In this document: positions 6,431-10,853 of the stretch, in pieces | Layout: every line of letters begins with the position of its first letter | How positions within the stretch are numbered: the stretch's first letter is position 1 | Source: Ichthyophonus hoferi | Taxonomy: Eukaryota > Opisthokonta > Ichthyosporea > Ichthyophonida > Ichthyophonidae | Direction of reading: 5' to 3' | Assembly (NCBI GenBank): GCA_002751075.1 | Contig: NAOQ01000685.1 | Coordinates: 1 to 10,853, forward strand | Length of the DNA stretch: 10,853 nt | Made by a program: the position numbers and the translations under genes | Notes under the pieces: model-generated | The model's input: the letters and a program-made list of their open reading frames with translations, nothing else | Told to the model about the DNA's origin: nothing | Databases searched by the model: none

Positions 6431-7830
6431 TCATTTTGAGAAGTCTATAGGTCTTTCACAGGAAATGAGGCCAAGCTGGAGCAGTCTCTTAACGCAAAAC
6501 CTGTCTCTGTGTTCCAAGAGGCATTTAGGTAAAATGCTAGGGCTTCTTTAATATTTCATCTCCCATTACAAGATTTATCACAATGAATACTGGTTGTCAT
6601 TGTTGCAGCTCATTTGTATGAGTTAACCCAGCCTGACATTACATTAGTATATCTGAATGCATCTTCTCCCGTGCCTATCCACATGCATCAACCACAATTC
6701 ATTGAGGATTCGGACATCCTATGTGGATCTGCAAATTATTAAAGTATCCCTAGAGTCTACATGACAATGGCCTTAGGTGGAATGAGATCCTAGATACATA
6801 TCTTTAATTGCCAGGCATGTATCCTTCTAACAAAGGCCTATGCTTTTACACCTCCCACAATAAGAACCATTTCCTGGCCCTATGTTGTTACATAAAAGAC
6901 AAACATCATACCTAAACACATAGCTAATAAAAATGTCCTAATTGCAGAATTAAACAAGAGGTTTCCCATCAAAAACTGAGAATGGCCCACTAGCAATCCA
7001 TTATATTTGGTCAGTAGATCTTATGGCCTTTTTTGGAGTTATTTGTGTCTGCAAAGGTTAGAATGGTATGCATTGCCTATGTAGAGGCGAAGATGTTGAA
7101 CATGGCCTGTAGAGGTGGTGGTTAATCTTAGCTGTGTATTGGCAGCCACCTATAGTTGTTAATGGTGTATATCTATTATTGCAGTATATCTGTAAATTCT
7201 CATCTGACGCATTAAGATAATGTATACCCTCTCTCCCATCAGGAAAAGAATATTTGGGGACTGACATATAAAAGCATGGAATTAGCAGCAAACTGGGTAG
7301 AGATAAGGAAATATCCTGAGTATATTCTCTCTGGAACCGATGTTCCAGAGAGGATAATGTCTGGTCCTCATGCTCTATGTCCATGGAAGCTGCATATGAG
7401 CTGTCAGAGGTAGGGTTTATAGGTATAGCGCTAGGAATGAAAAGATTCATTGAGAACATTGTAATGCAAAATTTGAAGTGAAACGTGCTTTCAAAGAAGA
7501 CAAAACTGTATCTTGTGGTAGTATGATAAAGCTCCTAGTCCAGGATGATCCATACACCAGAAGTGCCAAATTACACTCAATCTGGGATTTATGCAAGTAA
7601 AGTGTAGTGATAGGAAAGAGTACTAAATTTATATCTTGGTAGGTTGGTAATCATGGAGATCTGCAAAGTGAATGTGCTGTAATTGGGATGATTGGGCTGT
7701 GGGGGGAGGGGTGGGTGTATATACTTCATCTGAGATAATTGTATTGAGATGGGCAGCTGTAATGAATAATTTAGTAATATTTAAGTTTGCAATCTCAGTG
7801 GTGAATTAACTTGGCTTGAAGGAAGGATAT
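6431..7830 (-). pseudogene. decayed copia integrase/RT zone
   Basis: By position between the pre-integrase linker and the RT end, this stretch should hold integrase and the RT core. It contains a 133-codon open stretch (7459-7058), which I cannot match to a domain, and otherwise short pieces. G+C is slightly higher than in flanking DNA, as expected of former coding sequence. A GT-rich run (about 7690-7720, GGGGGGAGGGGTGGG) is local. Confidence 0.4.
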
Positions 7831-8380
7831 CTCCTCATGCCGAGGGTAGCTGTATAGTATAGAGGTCTTTTCCTCTAGGATGACGACTTCTTCATCATTG
7901 AAAAATATTGTGCACTGTTAATCTCATAAGCCTATATTAACAACGAGGTTATGGTGTATATTTGGGTCATAAAAAACATCATAGAGGATGATGTTCTTTG
8001 TAGTGCCATTCATATGTGAACAGAGCACAATGGTGCCATTATGGGTTGTATTCATCACAGTGCCATTGGCTAGGTAAAAATTGACCTTACTGGTTACCTA
8101 GTTAGTAAAAGCTTCATGGTGAATGCAGATATGCTAAGAGCACCCATTGTCAACAAGAAAATTTCCAAACAGGAAGTTTGTGTATAGCAGTATTGACTCT
8201 TGAGCAGGAGTATTATTTGAAATAGTAGAAGTAAGTATTGACACAATTGGGCGCTGGGGCTCTGATTCATAAATTCTCGCATGATCATAGTGTTCCAGGG
8301 TAGAATTTGCATTATGTTGGTTTGACAGTTATTGAGATACTCCTCGTCAGTTTCACTTAGTACTTCCAAGATCGTCAAAA
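7830..8380 (-). pseudogene. copia gag-end, protease and pre-integrase linker remnant
   Basis: The block FLVDNG (about 8139-8156) with HICIHH shortly after matches the copia aspartic protease active region. It is followed by a pattern like YDVFYDPNIHHNLV near 7930-7970, where copia has Y-V-P-x-x-x-x-N-L-x-S-V, and by an EEVVILEEK block. Upstream (8378-8200) lies an acidic, Gln-rich stretch consistent with the gag-protease border. The normal gag of about 300 residues is missing from the expected place. Confidence 0.65.
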
Positions 8381-8482
8381 TTACCTATTCGGAATCAGTG
8401 GTGGTCAACTCCTCAAAGCTAGAACTTAATGAAGGATTTTTGACGATCTTGGAAGTACTACGTGAACTCAACGAGGAGTATC
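8336..8482. repeat. inverted duplication of a 45-bp copia coding piece
   Basis: Bases 8336-8380 and the reverse complement of 8438-8482 agree at 40 of 45 positions, separated by 57 bases. Both arms encode the same peptide pattern, TILEVL followed by EEYL, one on each strand. The right arm therefore is an inverted copy of the gag-protease border and not part of the colinear element. Confidence 0.8.
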
Positions 8483-8603
8483 TTGGTAGCGGTTGATACT
8501 GCCACATTGGTGGAGCATTTCATGTCACTTGGTGAGTGAGTAATGTTCTGATCAAATATAAATCTCTAAGGGATGTTTGACAATTCAATGGTAATTAGAA
8601 TAA
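8483..8603. other. sequence between the inverted copy and the right arm
   Basis: No recognised domain. If the inverted duplication is longer than 45 bp, this could be further gag sequence in inverted orientation, but I see no match on the other side. Confidence 0.3.
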
Positions 8604-8636
8604 TTACGACCAAAGTTTCTGATCGAAAATCGCAAT
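8604..8636 (-). repeat. right arm of long-range inverted pair
   Basis: This is the reverse complement of 4420-4452 at 30 of 33 positions. The distance between outer edges is about 4.2 kb, and the pair encloses the plus-strand remnant and the whole copia fossil. Confidence 0.5.
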
Positions 8637-8758
8637 CATATATATCATTCTTCTGTTTACTTCAAAATTGTGTATGATTAAGTAGTATTCCACCGTTTAC
8701 ATTAGTCCATACCATCTTTATTATTAATCATTATCTGTACCTTTTACAATCGTGATCC

Positions 8759-8782
8759 ATATGGTTGTTTTTTTAACCATAT
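8759..8782. repeat. 8-bp perfect hairpin ATATGGTT/AACCATAT
   Basis: Arms 8759-8766 and 8775-8782 flank an 8-base T-rich loop. It is short and in AT-rich DNA, so it may be chance. Confidence 0.4.
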
Positions 8783-8837
8783 ATATGGTCATAAGTATCC
8801 ATCTCCAAACCATAATCTAATCATTCGAGTTGCCATG

Positions 8838-9002
8838 GCATTATGTTTCTACTGATAACGATATTACTAATAAATTTATTAAGCTGATGTGCCTATCTAA
8901 CTATTAACTTGTTCAGATGTAGAAAGATGTATACTATAACAATAATAGATAAATTACCGAGTATGCTATCACTACAATCGTTCTTAGTCCTCTGGAATTG
9001 TA
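8838..9002 (+). repeat. repeat A, copy 3
   Basis: This copy shares its left part with copy 2 and its right end block CTTAGTCCTCTGGAATTGTA (8983-9002) with copy 1, so it links all three copies into one family. It begins within GCCATGGCA, next to an X-box-like GTTGCCATGGCATT (8829-8842). Confidence 0.5.
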
Positions 9003-9082
9003 GTAGATTTTTATATTATATAAGTCAATATTAAAAAAAATCAAAAAAAGTTTGGATGAATTAGGAGGCATATTCTTGACAT

Positions 9083-9125
9083 ACTTCTACCTTGATTCTG
9101 TTAACACCAGAATCAATGTGGAAGT
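9083..9125. repeat. 18-bp stem, 7-base loop hairpin
   Basis: TTGATTCTG (9092-9100) and CAGAATCAA (9108-9116) form a perfect 9-bp stem around TTAACAC. The pairing extends outward to ACTTC/GAAGT (9083-9087 and 9121-9125), with one mismatch and one G-T pair. It is too short for a usual animal microRNA precursor and could be a structured RNA, a protein-binding cruciform or a foldback remnant. Confidence 0.6.
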
Positions 9126-9537
9126 TAACAAGCACTTATATATAAACATAACCAGCAATATAGGATAAACAGTTTTTCTTTACAAAAATGATTAGTATAC
9201 ATTGTAATATAAAACAGACCATTTAATCCAGTAGTTCGCTGGTGTGTAGTAAACTATAACCATACATCTTCTCAATGTACAATGTGCAGGGCTGACGCTC
9301 GGGTGCCTGTCCAACAGATGTTCCTCTCCTATCTCCCCTTACCTTTACTTATCATGGCATAGCAACTAGTACTATTCATTTGTGACAACCGCAGAGAGTA
9401 CATTTAATGGGCAGGATGCACACGTATTTAAGCTTGAAGGCACAGATTAAACAAATCTGGTCTGGTTGCAAGACGATTAACGCCAAATGAACACGTTTTA
9501 CCAAAGATCTGATAACAAACAAACGTATCATGAAATG
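9126..9537. other. no gene recognised
   Basis: Mixed DNA with a patch richer in G+C (about 9287-9350). On the minus strand there is a fair splice-donor-like AAAGGTAAGG (about 9340-9350), but no open frame that would make an exon. Confidence 0.45.
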
Positions 9538-9548
9538 ATTGGTCCAAT
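9538..9548. promoter_or_regulatory. palindromic CCAAT pair
   Basis: ATTGGTCCAAT carries a CCAAT box on each strand, the core recognised by NF-Y. It lies 23 bases before the hairpin at 9571-9600. The function is speculative. Confidence 0.2.
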
Positions 9549-9570
9549 ATTAGTGATTGAATAATGTTCT

Positions 9571-9600
9571 TATAAGATTCTGCGGCCACCGAATCTTATA
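9571..9600. repeat. perfect 10-bp stem with G+C-rich loop
   Basis: TATAAGATTC (9571-9580) and GAATCTTATA (9591-9600) are exact reverse complements around the loop TGCGGCCACC. The G+C-rich loop contrasts with AT-rich arms. Confidence 0.75.
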
Positions 9601-10700
9601 GTTCTTAACCAGGTAAATTGATTTGCCAATAAAGATCTTTAAAGCTAAGAACTCAAATAGTCAGGCCCTGCGGACAACCAGTAAGCAATTGTTAAAATCC
9701 GACTATAAGTTTTTGAACCGCCGCAACAACTTTAATATACGCTTGTGGGAGGGTTGAAGACGCAATATGTACATATGTATATATGTATGTGGAGCAAAGA
9801 AACTAATGTTATTTGATAAAAAAAAAAAAAATACCTTATGGCCGCTACTAACTATTACGTACGATTCACACACATACAAAGGCTTTCTCACTATGGGTTT
9901 TTTGATATATATTTTTTCTAATCATGTCAACAGAAAAGTGAAAACTCGGTGCACAAAACATGCTGCAAGATATGAGACCAATTGAATTAAGCAAAATGTT
10001 GAACAGGTCACAATTAAGCCATCGTTATGCAGCAATCATAATCATGTATCTAGTCCACTAAAAACGTAGGCACATTAAGGTGCATTAAAATGCTGCAATA
10101 AAAAGCTTAAAAAAGCTTGGGAATCTATGCAAACAAACAATATAGATACACACCAATTAAAATATTTACACTGCTCTTCTCCTGCACTGGGACCACAGCT
10201 TAGCCTTCCATTCATTAAATTCATCATATGGCTTTAATTAAAAGTTTAAGAGGAAAGAAGTTTTGGCTTATGGGAAACATATACTGTTATAAAAAGTTTT
10301 TATGTTTAGTTTTTGAATTTGTAGTGTTCTCTCGCTGTTAAGTTTAATTGGCAATTACTTATACGGTGCTACTGTATAAAAATTTAATTAAAAAAGGTGA
10401 GTGAGCAAGAATTCCATTAAATTAGATTGTGTTAGATTATTCAATAATAACAACGATACAGTTTTTTTTTATTCTTGACCATATTAGTATAATAAATCAA
10501 ATAATCCCAATTAGCACTATCTACTTCCAGAATCTATAGTATTACCCATAATGGTAACACATTTTGATCCGATTCTTTGTCTATTACTTATAGTGTTAGG
10601 GATAAATTTCATATGTCTGCATAAGTATTTTTTCAATTGTTAATTTATGCTATATAATAATATATGATTATGTAATAATTACTAACGCAAAGCATGGCAC
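9601..10700. other. AT-rich intergenic DNA, no gene recognised
   Basis: It holds a run of 13 A (about 9820-9832) preceded by ATGTATATATGTATG, the word AAGCTT twice at about 10106-10121, and a pyrimidine-rich CTGCTCTTCTCCTGCACTGG (about 10171-10190) that is acceptor-like but isolated. Frames of 62 and 72 codons on either strand at 9703-9985 are composed largely of microsatellite and A-run codons and are rejected. Confidence 0.5.
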
Positions 10701-10719
10701 TCCTTAAATATTTGATACA

Positions 10720-10751
10720 TATAATAATAAATAATAAATAAATAAATAAAT
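10720..10751. repeat. ATAA/AATA simple repeat
   Basis: ATAATAATAAATAATAAATAAATAAATAAAT: mixed 3- and 4-base microsatellite. Confidence 0.85.
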
Positions 10752-10810
10752 CATATAAGGATTCCTTATTGGCATAGATAAGAGATCATACAATTGGATA
10801 AATATATTTA

Positions 10811-10817
<7 letters not shown>

Positions 10818-10850
<33 letters not shown>
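10818..10850. repeat. TA dinucleotide repeat
   Basis: Pure alternating TA to within three bases of the window end. Confidence 0.9.
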
Positions 10851-10852
<2 letters not shown>

Positions 10853-10853
10853 T

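Larger units (their letters stand above)
5500..8400 (-). mobile_element. Ty1/copia LTR retrotransposon fossil, internal region
   Basis: On the minus strand, in the order expected for copia (protease, integrase, reverse transcriptase, RNase H), several copia-type landmarks can be read. They are a protease block near 8170-8060, the linker before integrase near 7960-7830, the region following the RT core near 6360-6050, and RNase H near 5960-5500. Copia pol of about 3.5-4 kb would be expected, and about 2.9 kb is visible here. The integrase core and RT core (7480-6430) could not be recognised with confidence. The element is broken in many places (ten or more by my reading), cannot code for a working polyprotein, and looks old. 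Complete LTRs were not identified. Repeat A copies 2 and 3 flank it in direct orientation at plausible places and could be LTR remnants, but a third copy further left complicates that. Confidence 0.75.

Noticed and set aside
8829-8842. GTTGCCATGGCATT as a fifth X-box
   Set aside because: The last two positions do not fit the consensus and it overlaps the start of repeat A copy 3, so it is more likely part of the repeat.
5167-9002. Repeat A copies 2 and 3 as definite LTRs of the copia fossil
   Set aside because: Their position is suitable, but ends, primer-binding site, polypurine tract and target duplication could not be found, and a third copy lies outside. Kept only as a possibility.
9571-9600. 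Hairpin as a bacterial-type terminator
   Set aside because: The stem is AT-rich with no following T run, and the window is clearly eukaryotic.
9703-9985. Frames of 62 (minus) and 72 (plus) codons overlapping each other
   Set aside because: Both pass through a 13-base A run and a TATG microsatellite, so composition explains them.
1-10853. CRISPR array, tRNA, rRNA, riboswitch or bacterial operon
   Set aside because: I saw no evenly spaced direct repeats with unique spacers, no tRNA cloverleaf with proper A and B boxes, no rRNA core sequences and no clustered long ORFs.

Overview
The window looks like AT-rich, non-coding nuclear DNA from a eukaryote, most likely an invertebrate animal. Reasons: long TA and CATA microsatellites, a poly-T tract that reads as an inverted A-tail, a heavily decayed Ty1/copia retrotransposon, candidate RFX X-box and POU octamer sites, and no dense ORFs, Shine-Dalgarno sites or operons. 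I cannot name the species. No complete host gene, tRNA, rRNA or CRISPR array is visible.

Layout. 1-1400: AT-rich flank with one short exon-like minus-strand frame (144-311, tentatively Calx-beta-like), a CATA microsatellite (504-698), and four sites resembling RFX X-boxes spread over about 1 kb. 1400-2610: AT-rich, low-complexity DNA with one small island (about 1890-1966) that looks like a transcript 3' end (AATAAA followed by T8). 2611-3540: an inverted retroposon-like tail (T19), an unrecognised 64-codon frame, a 10-bp tandem repeat of E2F-like TTTCCC motifs next to a POU octamer, and a small hairpin. 3540-4180: no gene, ending in a plausible TATA-type core promoter.

4184-9002 is a repeat-rich composite. 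A divergent repeat ('repeat A') occurs three times in the same orientation (4184-4374, 5167-5278, 8838-9002). A 33-bp inverted pair (4420-4452 and 8604-8636, 30 of 33 identical) encloses most of the block. Inside it lie an unidentified plus-strand coding remnant (4610-5274, seen as separate open stretches) and a minus-strand fossil of a Ty1/copia polyprotein (about 8400 down to 5500: gag-protease border, protease, pre-integrase linker, end of reverse transcriptase, RNase H). At the 5' side of the copia fossil a 45-bp piece of its coding sequence is duplicated in inverted orientation.

9003-10853: AT-rich DNA with two good hairpins (9083-9125, 9571-9600), a palindromic CCAAT pair, and simple repeats at the end. 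No gene is recognised there.

The pieces do not form a working pathway. The most interesting items are the nested structure at 4184-9002 with its unidentified plus-strand remnant, the X-box cluster beside the exon-like frame, and the E2F/octamer island. All functional readings here are inference from sequence alone.
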